Of a DNA stretch of 64,000 bases, positions 42,531 to 50,866 are shown piece by piece; the first letter of the stretch is position 1; each line of letters opens with the position of its first letter. Both the position numbers and the translations under genes were made by a program. Below the pieces are notes generated by a model that was not told where the DNA came from, searched no databases, and worked only from the letters and a program-made list of their open reading frames with translations. Location of the stretch: NCBI RefSeq assembly GCF_042676185.1, contig NZ_JBHTJT010000002.1, positions 124,001 to 188,000 of the forward strand. The letters are read 5' to 3'. The stretch is from Tropicimonas aquimaris. GTDB lineage: Bacteria > Pseudomonadota > Alphaproteobacteria > Rhodobacterales > Rhodobacteraceae.

Positions 42531-43513
42531 ATGAAATTCGCCACCTCCCTCGGCGCCGCCACCCTGGCGCTGGCCGTTCCCACCCTTGCCCATGCCGATT
42601 GCGGCGAGGTTTCGATTGCCCAGATGAACTGGGCCTCCGCCTCGGTCGTCTCGCAGATCGAGAAGTTCATCATGGAGCAGGGCTACGGCTGCACCGTCTC
42701 GCTGGTGCCTTCCGACACCGTGCCCGCCGTCACGTCACTGGCCGAGAACAACGAGCCCGACACCGTCTCCGAGCTCTGGGTCAATTCCGCCGGCGACGCC
42801 TATGACAAGCTCAAGGAGCAGGGCAAGGTCCGGGAACTCGGCGCAGTGCTCGAGCCCGGCGGGGTGGAGGGCTGGTGGATCCCGGCCTACCTGGCCGAGG
42901 CGCACCCCGAATTGACCACCATCGAAGGCGTGCTCGCCAATCCGGAGCTGGTCGGCGGGCAGTTCAACAACTGCCCCGACGGATGGGGCTGCCGGATCGT
43001 CAACGACAACCTGATCCCCGCCTTCTGATCCCCGCCTTTGGCCTCGAGGCCAACGGCATCGAGGTGTTCAACCACGGCTCCGGCGAGACGCTGGCGACCT
43101 CGATGGCCTCGGCCTACGAGAACGAAGAGCCCTGGTTCGGATATTACTGGGCGCCGACGGCGCTGCTCGGTAAGTACGAGATGGTCGCGGTCGACCTCGG
43201 CGAGTACGACGCCGATGTCCACGCCGCCAACCAGAACGCCGACAATGCGGACCCGAAACCCTCGGCTTTCCCTGCCGCACCCGTGGTCACCGTCGTCACC
43301 ACCGATTTCGCCGAGCGTGAGCCGGAAATCGCCGAGCTGCTGGCCAATGTCAGCTTCGATGTCGACGACATGAACGCGACCCTGGCCTGGATGGACGCCA
43401 ACAGCGCCTCCGGCGAGGAGGCGGCCGTCTACTACCTGACCACCTTCAAGGACAAGTGGGCCTCCTGGCTGAACGACGAGGCGAGCGAAAAGCTGGCCGG
43501 CCTGCTGAACTGA
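42531..43513 (+). pseudogene. Betaine/choline-type ABC transporter substrate-binding protein, frameshifted
   Basis: The binding protein of an OpuAC-type ABC importer for glycine betaine, choline or similar osmolytes. It has a signal peptide (MKFATSLGAATLALAVPTLAHA), then MNWASASVVSQIEKFIMEQGYG, TVSELWVNSAG, GWWIPAYLAE and GYYWAPTALLG (Trp/Tyr residues of the ligand cage). The frame ends early after NDNLIPAF at 43028 because a 14-base sequence at 43011–43024 is repeated exactly at 43025–43038. Removing one copy restores a 322-residue protein. The mature protein is therefore cut after ~165 residues, losing the second lobe. The permease and ATPase genes downstream are intact. Confidence 0.9.
43011..43038 (+). 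repeat. Exact 14-bp tandem duplication inside the binding-protein gene
   Basis: CTGATCCCCGCCTT occurs twice in immediate succession. The insertion of 14 bases shifts the frame and produces TGA at 43026–43028. The second copy continues correctly into the remaining coding sequence (GLEANGIEVFNHG). Such slips can revert. Confidence 0.95.
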
Positions 43514-43604
43514 CGCCAGCCCAAGAAACGAGGCGGGGTGGCGCTTGCGCCGCCCCGTCCCCCTTTTCGGCGCCCCTCCCCGGCTGGCGCAAGACGGAGG
43601 CCTC

Positions 43605-44636
43605 ATGGCAACCTACGATTCCCTGTTCGACACGCTCGGATTGCGTGACTGGTGCGATGCCGGTTCCTCCTCCGCACCGATGTCGATGGCCGACCTGATC
43701 GGTCAAACCGGCGGCGCAGAGACCGACAGCTCGATCTGGCAACTGCCGTTCCCCTCGATGAACGCGCTCAACGACGCCTGCCCCGCATTTCCGCAATCGC
43801 GCGAGGTGACCCGCGGGCTGGAAGACGGCTTCCTCTCGATCAAGGACAGCCTCAGCTTCGTGCTCGACCCGTTGACGCAACCGCTCTCCTGGGCGCTCGA
43901 AGGCGCGCTCTGGCTGTTCGACACCACGCCCTGGTGGATCATGATCCCGCTGCTGCTGCTGGTGGTCCAGCTCGTGACCCGCTCGGCGGCGCTGGTGGTC
44001 TTCGTGGCCGCCTGCCTCGGCTTCCTCGCCTTCATCGATTACTACAGTTACGCGATGGACACGCTGGCGATCATCTTCGTCTGCGCCTTCATATGCGTGC
44101 TGCTCGGGGTGCCCATCGGCATCGCCATGTCCCGGAGCGACGGCTTTCAGCGCGCGGCGATCCCGATCCTCGACATGCTGCAGACGCTGCCAACCTTCGT
44201 CTACCTGATCCCGTTGATCTTCCTGTTCTCGGTGACCGAGCCCAAGCTCTACGGCATCGCGATCATTCTTTATGCCATCGTGCCGGTGATACGGCTCACC
44301 AACCTCGGCATCCGGCTGGTCGACAAGCAGGTGATCGAGGCAGCCGACGCCTTCGGCATGACCGCGCGCCAAAAACTCTGGGAGGTGCAGATCCCGCTGG
44401 CGCTGCCCAACATCATGGCCGGCGTGAACCAGACCATCATGATGAGCCTCGCCATGGTCGTCATCGCCTCGCTGGTCTCGGCGCCCGGACTCGGCGTGCT
44501 GGTGCTGCGCGGGATCCGCAACCTGGAGCTTGGCGTGGGCCTCGTCTCCGGCCTCGGCATCGTGCTGCTGGCGGTGATCCTCGACCGGACCACCAAGGCC
44601 GCACTGGCACGCGTCAACAGCACCCACCAGATGTGA
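43605..44636 (+). CDS. Betaine/choline-type ABC transporter permease
   Basis: A 343-residue ProW-like permease. A ~100-residue N-terminal part (MATYDSLFDTLGLRDWCDAG ...) precedes about seven membrane helices. The EAA motif region is DAFGMTARQKLWEVQIPLALPNIMAGVNQTIMMSLAMVVIASLVSAPGLG, which contacts the ATPase. It imports quaternary amines with the binding protein and ATPase on each side. ATG 43605 follows GGAGG by seven bases. Confidence 0.92.
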   Translation: MATYDSLFDTLGLRDWCDAGSSSAPMSMADLIGQTGGAETDSSIWQLPFPSMNALNDACPAFPQSREVTRGLEDGFLSIKDSLSFVLDPLTQPLSWALEGALWLFDTTPWWIMIPLLLLVVQLVTRSAALVVFVAACLGFLAFIDYYSYAMDTLAIIFVCAFICVLLGVPIGIAMSRSDGFQRAAIPILDMLQTLPTFVYLIPLIFLFSVTEPKLYGIAIILYAIVPVIRLTNLGIRLVDKQVIEAADAFGMTARQKLWEVQIPLALPNIMAGVNQTIMMSLAMVVIASLVSAPGLGVLVLRGIRNLELGVGLVSGLGIVLLAVILDRTTKAALARVNSTHQM

Positions 44637-44646
44637 GCAGGTTCCG

Positions 44647-45708
44647 ATGACAGAAGAAATCAAGATCTCGATCCGCAAGCTCTACAAGATCTTCGGCGAA
44701 GATCCCGCCGCGGCGCTGGAACATGTGCGCGCCGGGGTCGACAAGACGGAGCTGCTGGAAACCTATGACCACGTGCTCGGACTGCAGGACATCAACGTCG
44801 ACATGCACGCCGGCAAGATTACCGTGATCATGGGCCTGTCCGGCTCCGGCAAGTCGACCCTGATCCGTCACATCAATCGCCTGATCGACCCCACGGCCGG
44901 CGAGGTCTGGGTCAACGGCGAGAACGTCCTGACGCTCGACGAGAGGCAGCTCCGCCAGGTACGGCGCGAGCGGATGTCCATGGTGTTCCAAAAGTTCGCC
45001 CTCCTGCCGCACCGCACGATCCTGGAGAACGCCGGCACCCCGCTCTCCGTCCGCAGCCTGCCTCGCGCGAAATGGGAGGACGAGGCCCGCACCTGGCTCA
45101 ACCGGGTCGGGCTAGAGGGGCTCGACGAGCAGCACCCCCACCAGCTCTCGGGCGGGATGCAGCAGCGCGTGGGCATCGCCCGGGCGCTGACCTCGAACGC
45201 GGACATCATGCTGATGGACGAGGCTTTCTCCGCGCTCGACCCGCTGATCCGCACCGACATGCAGAACCTGCTACTCGAACTGCAAGAAGAGCTGCACAAG
45301 ACCATCGTCTTCATCACCCACGATCTCGACGAGGCGCTGAAACTGGCCGATCACCTGGTGATCCTCAAGGACGGCGCCGTGATCCAGCAAGGCGAGCCGC
45401 AAAAGATCCTGCTGCACCCCAACGATCCCTACATCACGGACTTCATCTCCGACATCAACCGCGCCCGCGTGCTGCGGGTCCGCTCGGTGATGGCGCCAGC
45501 GACGGACACCCGCACGGTGCTCGCCGGCGAAGTCGACCACAACGCCAACCTCGAGTCGGTGATCGGGCTGTCGGGAGGCGACACGACGCTCTCCTACCGG
45601 GTGATGAAGAATGGTGCGCAGGTGGGGGTGCTCTCGGTGAAAGACCTGGTGCGCGCGCTGGTGCCCTCCGAAGCCTCGGAAGACGGGGGCATCGCCCGCG
45701 CAAGCTGA
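44647..45708 (+). CDS. Betaine/choline-type ABC transporter ATP-binding protein
   Basis: A 353-residue ProV-like ATPase. The N-terminus has SIRKLYKIFGEDPAAALEHVRAGVDKTELLETYDHVLGLQDINVDM. The Walker A is MGLSGSGKSTLIRHINRL, the signature HQLSGGMQQRVGIARAL, Walker B ADIMLMDEAFSALDPLIR, and the switch FITHDLDEAL. A partial CBS-like C-terminal region (~275–353) may sense ionic strength. It is 10 bases behind the permease. Confidence 0.93.
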   Translation: MTEEIKISIRKLYKIFGEDPAAALEHVRAGVDKTELLETYDHVLGLQDINVDMHAGKITVIMGLSGSGKSTLIRHINRLIDPTAGEVWVNGENVLTLDERQLRQVRRERMSMVFQKFALLPHRTILENAGTPLSVRSLPRAKWEDEARTWLNRVGLEGLDEQHPHQLSGGMQQRVGIARALTSNADIMLMDEAFSALDPLIRTDMQNLLLELQEELHKTIVFITHDLDEALKLADHLVILKDGAVIQQGEPQKILLHPNDPYITDFISDINRARVLRVRSVMAPATDTRTVLAGEVDHNANLESVIGLSGGDTTLSYRVMKNGAQVGVLSVKDLVRALVPSEASEDGGIARAS

Positions 45709-45883
45709 CCCGGGCAAGCCGTCCCGGCGTGTGGCGGTGCCGGCGGCATCCCGCTGCCACCGCCGCGCGGATTTCCGCTTCTGCCGCCACGCCGTCCGGA
45801 ACGTTTCCGCGCGCCGGCCGTTTGGTCTGTCACCTCCTGATGGCAATCGCGCCGCCGGAGGAGACGCCACAAAGGAGGCTGAC

Positions 45884-46477
45884 ATGCGGAACATCCTCAC
45901 CACCACAGCCCTCGTCATGATGACGGCCCTGCCCGTCTATGCCGAGAGCCACATGCAGACCCAAAGCACTCCAGCCGACACGGCTCAGTCCACGATGCCC
46001 GACTCCGGCACCGTCCCGACGCCGCCCCCCGAAACCGGCGCGGCCGAGACGCCTGCCAACACCGCGACGGTGCAGGATCCGATGTCTGACACCGCCGACA
46101 CTGCACCGGCCGTAGACACCGAAGCCGCCGAACCCGGCGCCACGGCGGGTGCCGAAGGCACCGAGCCCATGGTCACTACGCCTGGCGCCGTGATTTTCGA
46201 CGACGGGCCGCTGACCGCAGAGAAACTCGACGGGATGCGGGTGATCGGCGGCGACGGCGAGCGAGTCGGCGAGATCTCGCAGATCTTGCTGACCGACGAT
46301 GGTCGGATCAACCGCGTGGTCGTCGATGTCGGCGGGTTCCTCGGCATCGGCGAGAAACCGGTCGCCCTGCCCTTCTCAGATCTGGAGCTCGTCGGCAGCG
46401 ACACCATGGATGTCCAGGAGGTCCGAGTGGGCTACACCGAGGACGAACTGAACGGCATGGAGCGCTGGAGCGAGTGA
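45884..46477 (+). CDS. PRC-barrel protein with signal peptide
   Basis: A 197-residue protein. A signal peptide (MRNILTTTALVMMTALPVYA) is followed by a ~90-residue low-complexity Thr/Ala/Pro/Glu stretch, then a PRC-barrel domain (DGMRVIGGDGERVGEISQILLTDDGRINRVVVDVGGFLGIGEKPVALPFSDLELV). It is a periplasmic or envelope protein of unknown role, common in desiccation- or salt-tolerant Alphaproteobacteria. AAAGGAGG precedes the ATG. The next gene overlaps its stop codon by four bases. Confidence 0.8.
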   Translation: MRNILTTTALVMMTALPVYAESHMQTQSTPADTAQSTMPDSGTVPTPPPETGAAETPANTATVQDPMSDTADTAPAVDTEAAEPGATAGAEGTEPMVTTPGAVIFDDGPLTAEKLDGMRVIGGDGERVGEISQILLTDDGRINRVVVDVGGFLGIGEKPVALPFSDLELVGSDTMDVQEVRVGYTEDELNGMERWSE

Positions 46478-47523
46478 CCCGTCCCGTGCAGGACCTTGGC
46501 GCGGCGCCTTCAATGGCGCCCGCCGCACCCCAGCTGCTCGGCCAGGACGGGCGCCGTCAGGTCCATTTCTCCAGCAGGAGTCGCCGCGAGCCGATCAAGC
46601 CAAATGCCGACCGGACGGCGCCGCGCAGCTGCGTCATCCTCAACGACGGCGCCGGCAAGGACGCCGGCGGCAGCGCGCGTTTCGAGCGCCTTGAGAGGCT
46701 GCTGAAGGCGCAGGGGGTCCGTGCAGACCTGCGCCGCGTCACGCGCGGCAGCGACCTAGTCCAAGCCGCCCGCGAGTGCCTTGACGATGGCTACGGCCGC
46801 CTGATCGCCGCCGGTGGCGATGGCACCATCGCGGCGCTTGCCGGCGTCGTCCACGGCGCGGGCGCCGAACTGGGCATTCTTCCCGAGGGTACGTTCAACT
46901 TCTTCGCTCGCGGCCTCGGCATCCCCGAAGAGCCCGAGGACGCGGTTGCCGCCCTGCGCGACGGCGTGATCCGCGAAGTGCCCATCGGCACGGTCAACGG
47001 CCGGGTTTTTCTCAACAACGCCAGCCTCGGCGTTTATCCCGCGATCCTGCGCGAGCGCGAGGGCATGTATCGCCGTTGGGGCCGCAGCCGGCTTGCGGCT
47101 TACAGCTCGGTGCTTTCGGTACTGGCTGGCCGGCAGCGCCCGCTCGACCTCGCGATCCGCATCGACGGCGCCGAGCTGCACCTGCGCACCGCGCTCGCCT
47201 TCGTCTGCAACAGCGCCTACCAGCTCCGTCAGTTCGGCGTGGACGGCTCCGAAGCGATCGAGCGCGGCGAGTTCGTGCTGCTCACGTCGCGCAACGAGAG
47301 CCGGATTGCGATGCTTCGTGCGGCGCTGCGCCTGGCGCTTCGTCGCCCCCGCAAGGCAGAGGATTTCGACCTGCGCACCGGGCGAGAGATCGTCATCCGC
47401 CCAGCCCGCCACCGGAATCTACTGGCACTGGACGGAGAGCGGCAAGCTCTGGCAAGCCCGCTGCAGATCCGCCACGCCGTCCGGACCCTGCGCGTGATCG
47501 TCCCGAGCGGAAACGGCGGCTGA
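46474..47523 (+). CDS. Diacylglycerol kinase family lipid kinase
   Basis: A 349-residue protein. The catalytic domain has CVILNDGAGKDAGGSARFERLERLLKAQGV, AAGGDGTIAALAGVVHGAG (GGDGT motif) and LGILPEGTFNFFARGLGIP. The N-terminal ~50 residues look disordered. The family phosphorylates lipids such as diacylglycerol; the substrate is not settled by sequence. GTG 46474 overlaps the preceding stop. The following metallophosphoesterase starts on its last base (TGATG). Confidence 0.85.
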   Translation: MTRPVQDLGAAPSMAPAAPQLLGQDGRRQVHFSSRSRREPIKPNADRTAPRSCVILNDGAGKDAGGSARFERLERLLKAQGVRADLRRVTRGSDLVQAARECLDDGYGRLIAAGGDGTIAALAGVVHGAGAELGILPEGTFNFFARGLGIPEEPEDAVAALRDGVIREVPIGTVNGRVFLNNASLGVYPAILREREGMYRRWGRSRLAAYSSVLSVLAGRQRPLDLAIRIDGAELHLRTALAFVCNSAYQLRQFGVDGSEAIERGEFVLLTSRNESRIAMLRAALRLALRRPRKAEDFDLRTGREIVIRPARHRNLLALDGERQALASPLQIRHAVRTLRVIVPSGNGG

Positions 47524-48311
47524 TGCACCGCATCGTGCATATCTCAGACCTGCATTTCGGAACCGAGCACCCCGATCTGCTGGAGCCCCTGCGGAACGCG
47601 ATCAACGGCGCAGGAGCCGATATCGTCGCCGTCTCGGGAGACCTCACACAGCGCGCGCGACGCCACCAGTTCCGCGCCGCGCGCGCCTTCCTCGACAGCC
47701 TCGCGCCCCCCTGGATCAGCGTGCCCGGCAACCACGACGTTCCGCTGGACAAGCTCTGGGACAGATTCTTTCGCCCTTATGCGCGCTATCGCGAGGTCAT
47801 CTGCGAGGATCTTTGCCCGGTGCGGCGGCTCGGGCCGCTGACGCTGGTCGGGCTGAACACCGTGAATCCGCACACCTGGCAGCGCGGCCGTATCGGTCTC
47901 CGCAACGTGCGCCGCGCTTGCGATACACTCGGCGAGGCGGGTGGCATCGGCGTCGTGATCGCCCACCACCCGTTCAACCAGCTCCCCGATTCCGGCAAGG
48001 CCCTGATGCGTCACGCCACAGCCGCCGCCGGCGCGCTGGCGGAATGCGGCGCTCAAGTGATCCTGACCGGGCATCTGCACCAATGGCGGGCCGACCCTTT
48101 CGTGACCCGCCAACAGGACCGCAACCTGCTGCAGGTGCAGGTCGGCACCAGTCTGTCCCGCCGGGTGCGTGGCCAGCCGAACGACTTCGCTGTGCTGGAT
48201 TTCGACGACGCAGGCGTGGAGGTGCGCCGTATGGCCTGGTTCGCCCCTGCTTTCCGAACCGCCGACCTGCGACGCTTCGACCGCATCGGCCCGGAGTGGC
48301 GCCGCGCCTGA
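47523..48311 (+). CDS. Metallophosphoesterase
   Basis: A 262-residue calcineurin-like phosphoesterase with all metal-binding motifs: ISDLHFG (residues 7–13), AVSGDLTQRARR, VPGNHDVPL, IAHHPFN and LTGHLHQWR. The substrate is unknown; family members hydrolyse cyclic nucleotides or phospholipid head groups. It is directly linked to the lipid kinase upstream, hinting at an opposing or sequential lipid phosphate reaction. Confidence 0.88.
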   Translation: MHRIVHISDLHFGTEHPDLLEPLRNAINGAGADIVAVSGDLTQRARRHQFRAARAFLDSLAPPWISVPGNHDVPLDKLWDRFFRPYARYREVICEDLCPVRRLGPLTLVGLNTVNPHTWQRGRIGLRNVRRACDTLGEAGGIGVVIAHHPFNQLPDSGKALMRHATAAAGALAECGAQVILTGHLHQWRADPFVTRQQDRNLLQVQVGTSLSRRVRGQPNDFAVLDFDDAGVEVRRMAWFAPAFRTADLRRFDRIGPEWRRA

Positions 48312-48342
48312 GCCCCGCAACGACACCAAGGCTCCGGCCGTC

Positions 48343-49071
48343 TCAGATCAACGGCCGCCGCATAGGCGCGTCATTCTCCACCATCGCCAACTCCGCCAGC
48401 CCACCCACGTCGTGAATGCGCAGCACGCTCTCGGCCCAGGTGGCAAGCTGCCGGTCGCGCAGCTTGCCCAGCGTCTTGTTGGTGTGCACCAACGACAGGC
48501 CGAGCGCGTCGGCCAGATCCTGCTGGCGATAGGGCAGCGGCATGACGCCCGCCTCCATCAGCCCAAGGCTCAGCCCCCGCCGCGCGATCCGGTGCAGTGC
48601 CCAGGCGACTGCCTGCAACGCGTCCCGTTGGCCCAGCGTCAACAGCGTCTCGCCGAGGAAATGCTCCTCGATGGCGGCCAGCCAGGTCAGGTCGAAGGCC
48701 CGCTCCGGGTGCTCACGAAATACCTGCCAGATGGCCTTGCGGTCGAACACGCAGAGTGTCATCTCCGTGCTCGCCTCCACCGAATGCGTCATCTCGCCCA
48801 TGACGCCTGCCTGCAAACCTATGAAATCTCCGGGAAAGACGAAGTTGATCACCTGCCGCCGCCCGCATTCGGTGAGCTTCGCCCGCAGGCCCATCCCGCT
48901 CAGAACGGTGTAAATCTGCGGAGCATTGCCACCCTCCGACAGGATCGGCGTGCCGGCCTCCACGGCCATCTCGCCCATCTTGAATTTCCGCATGAAATCG
49001 ACTTCCGAGGTGCTCATCGGATGGAACACCTCAAGCCGTCTCAGCGGGCAGTTCCTGCAATCCGTTTTGAT
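48343..49071 (-). CDS. Crp/Fnr-family regulator, apparent ATC start
   Basis: A Crp/Fnr-family protein of 242 residues if started at 49071. Homologues begin with a Cys motif just after the Met (of form MxxxCxxCPLRRL), and the in-frame sequence here reads KTDCRNCPLRRLEVFHPMS directly after an ATC codon preceded at eight bases by GGAGGG. The next usable starts, GTG 49029 and ATG 49017, would drop the CxxCPLR motif. The cNMP domain (TPILSEGGNAPQIYTVLSGMG) and the HTH domain (PLPYRQQDLADALGLSLVHTNKTLGKLRDRQLA) are normal. No stop interrupts. A lost or rare ATC start is the simplest reading. Confidence 0.75.
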   Translation of the reverse strand: MKTDCRNCPLRRLEVFHPMSTSEVDFMRKFKMGEMAVEAGTPILSEGGNAPQIYTVLSGMGLRAKLTECGRRQVINFVFPGDFIGLQAGVMGEMTHSVEASTEMTLCVFDRKAIWQVFREHPERAFDLTWLAAIEEHFLGETLLTLGQRDALQAVAWALHRIARRGLSLGLMEAGVMPLPYRQQDLADALGLSLVHTNKTLGKLRDRQLATWAESVLRIHDVGGLAELAMVENDAPMRRPLI

Positions 49072-49161
49072 CTTGAAGTCCCTCCAGCTATGTCACAGTT
49101 TAATGCGCGCCTCGTGTTATTGTTCCACAGACCTCATCGTTCCACTGACACTCAGGTTCCG

Positions 49162-49521
49162 ATGCAGCTCATCCTTCTCGAACGCGATATCGTGATTGCC
49201 GAAGACATCGCGGAGATTGTCAGGGGCGTCTTCGAACTGCCCCAGGTAATGATCGTCGCTTCAGTTGAGGCCGCCTGCGCGGCCCTTGAGGCCGCAGACA
49301 GCGCCTGGGACGCGGTGATGCTCCACGGCACGTCCGAGGAGATCGGCAACGATCGGCTTCGCAGCCTGCTCACCGGCAGGGGCCTGCCCGCGATTGTCAC
49401 CGGCGCCGGTGACCGCGTCGACCTCCCCCCCGGCTGGACCCGCCTCCCCATCCCCTTCACCACAGAAGACCTCGCGACGCTTCTGCAACGCATCCTCCCC
49501 CACCGCCCGATAGCGGGTTGA
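49162..49521 (+). CDS. Receiver-domain-like protein lacking phosphorylation residues
   Basis: A 119-residue single domain that looks like a response-regulator receiver (MQLILLERDIVIAEDIAEIVRGVF ... AWDAVMLHG ... LPAIVTGAG ... RLPIPFTTEDLATLLQRIL). The position of the phosphoacceptor Asp (after WDAVML) is His/Gly, and the switch Lys in the KPF motif is Ile (PIPF). It is therefore probably a pseudo-receiver. It is divergent from the Crp/Fnr gene, 90 bases away. Function unknown. Confidence 0.6.
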   Translation: MQLILLERDIVIAEDIAEIVRGVFELPQVMIVASVEAACAALEAADSAWDAVMLHGTSEEIGNDRLRSLLTGRGLPAIVTGAGDRVDLPPGWTRLPIPFTTEDLATLLQRILPHRPIAG

Positions 49522-50070
49522 GGGGAAAGCCCGGGTTTCTGCGCCAAGGCGACGATCGAACCGTCTTGGGCAAAGTGCAGCCCATCTGCCACCCCAAGCT
49601 GGAAGCGCTGTCGCTCGCCAGTGTTCCCTGTGCCTGGGTGTTGCGGCAGACCTCACGCCGCGAAGGATTCACAACCCGTTTGCCCTGGTTGGAAGGATCG
49701 GGCGCGCAAGCCCGCACCCGCCCGCAACCGCGCGACGAACTGATCCAGCGTTCGAGCCGGTGAGACGCCTTTGGTTAGGTCCCAATTGCGAAAGTTGCAC
49801 TCACCAAGAGCGGGACGCGTCTGATCTGGTCGGTCATGGTGCTGTTCAGGCCACCGCCCAGACAAACCGTCGGGATGGTGGCCTGCCTCCTGCGCCTGCC
49901 AAATCCGGACCGGGCAGGCCCTAATTGCGCCTCGCGGTGCCGCCGTCTGGGAACGCTCTCCTTCCAGATCGCCTAACGCCGCGCAAATGGCCCGATGCAC
50001 CTGCCGGGGAACCCGATACCGTCTTGTGCGTTACCCATCGGAAGACGGAGATCACATCCAGGAGAAATTC
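49522..50070. other. Non-coding stretch
   Basis: About 550 bases with no supported gene. Openings on both strands lack ribosome sites and family-like content. The GC content and base order are similar to the surroundings; decayed coding sequence cannot be excluded. Confidence 0.4.
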
Positions 50071-50268
50071 ATGTCCCCTCCCGACACCAACGCCCCCAAG
50101 GAGACGCGCAGGCACCGCCCTGCCCTCATCGGTATTGCCGTCGCCGTGGTGCTCGGCGCGCTCTTCTTCCTCACCAACCTGTTCAATGCCGCCGACAATG
50201 AGATCGACCCTGACGGCGGGGCGCAGATGACTCCGCCGGAAGCAACCGCCCCTGCCACACCGCAATAA
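50071..50268 (+). CDS. Small single-span membrane protein
   Basis: A 65-residue protein. MSPPDTNAPKETRRHRPALIGIAVAVVLGALFFLTNLF has a cytoplasmic basic segment and one hydrophobic helix (ALIGIAVAVVLGALFFL). A short acidic, Thr/Pro-rich periplasmic tail follows. Function unknown. AGGAGAAATTC precedes the ATG. It is 13 bases before the next small gene, in a run of small envelope or stress-type genes. Confidence 0.65.
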   Translation: MSPPDTNAPKETRRHRPALIGIAVAVVLGALFFLTNLFNAADNEIDPDGGAQMTPPEATAPATPQ

Positions 50269-50281
50269 AGGGAGTGAGACG

Positions 50282-50542
50282 ATGGCCAACGACCATGGCC
50301 CCTCTGTGAAGAACGACGACACATACGAGGCGCTCCGTGACAAGGGCTATAGCAAGTCCAAGGCCGCGGCGATCGCCAACGCGCAATCCAACCCCGAGAT
50401 GTCACCGTCCGAAAAGGGCGGAAAGTCGCCGCCCTACGAGGAATGGACGAAGGACGAGCTGATGGACCGCGCACGGGAACTCGACATCTCCGGCCGTTCG
50501 ACCATGACGAAGGACGAACTGATCGAGGCGCTACGCAGCTGA
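50282..50542 (+). CDS. Rho N-terminal-like (DUF7218) small protein
   Basis: An 86-residue protein. NDDTYEALRDKGYSKSKAAAIANA is the first half. The second half, YEEWTKDELMDRARELDISGRSTMTKDELIEALRS, is a SAP/Rho-N-like helix-extended-helix fold, which binds nucleic acid in relatives. Such proteins occur in stress-tolerant bacteria beside other small genes. GGGAGTGAG precedes the ATG. The role is not known. Confidence 0.75.
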   Translation: MANDHGPSVKNDDTYEALRDKGYSKSKAAAIANAQSNPEMSPSEKGGKSPPYEEWTKDELMDRARELDISGRSTMTKDELIEALRS

Positions 50543-50633
50543 GCCGCTGCACCAAACCAGATTAAGTGAACCATTTCAGCGGCCTGCACCCCAACTCCGC
50601 ATGCAGCTGCGCACGCTACCACGGAGAATACCG

Positions 50634-50816
50634 ATGGAATTCCTGTTTGGCCTGATTGTCATGATCGCGGATATCTATGCGATCTACAAAACCCTCACCA
50701 GCACCGCCTCGACCGGAACCAAGGTCCTCTGGACGCTGGTCATCGTGCTCCTGCCGATCCTCGGTTTCATTGCCTGGTTGATCCTTGGCCCGAAAGAGCG
50801 CACTCAACCGAGGTAA
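50634..50816 (+). CDS. PLD nuclease N-terminal-like membrane protein
   Basis: A 60-residue protein, MEFLFGLIVMIADIYAIYKTLTSTASTGTKVLWTLVIVLLPILGFIAWLILGPK. Two membrane helices joined by a short loop make the PLDc_N pattern seen at the front of cardiolipin synthases and as stand-alone proteins. It ends in GPKERTQPR. CACGGAGAATACCG precedes the ATG. Role unknown; an envelope role is likely. Confidence 0.78.
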   Translation: MEFLFGLIVMIADIYAIYKTLTSTASTGTKVLWTLVIVLLPILGFIAWLILGPKERTQPR

Positions 50817-50866
50817 CCGGCCGACCCGCCTCCCCGGGTTCGGCGCGCCACCGTGGGAGGAGTCAT

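Noticed and set aside
43011..43038. Two separate genes instead of one broken binding protein
   Set aside because: The second frame has no start or ribosome site of its own, and removing one 14-base copy joins the halves into a normal binding protein.
49522..50070. Remnant of an insertion sequence or extra gene
   Set aside because: No transposase motifs, terminal inverted repeats or plausible frames were seen; left as unexplained.
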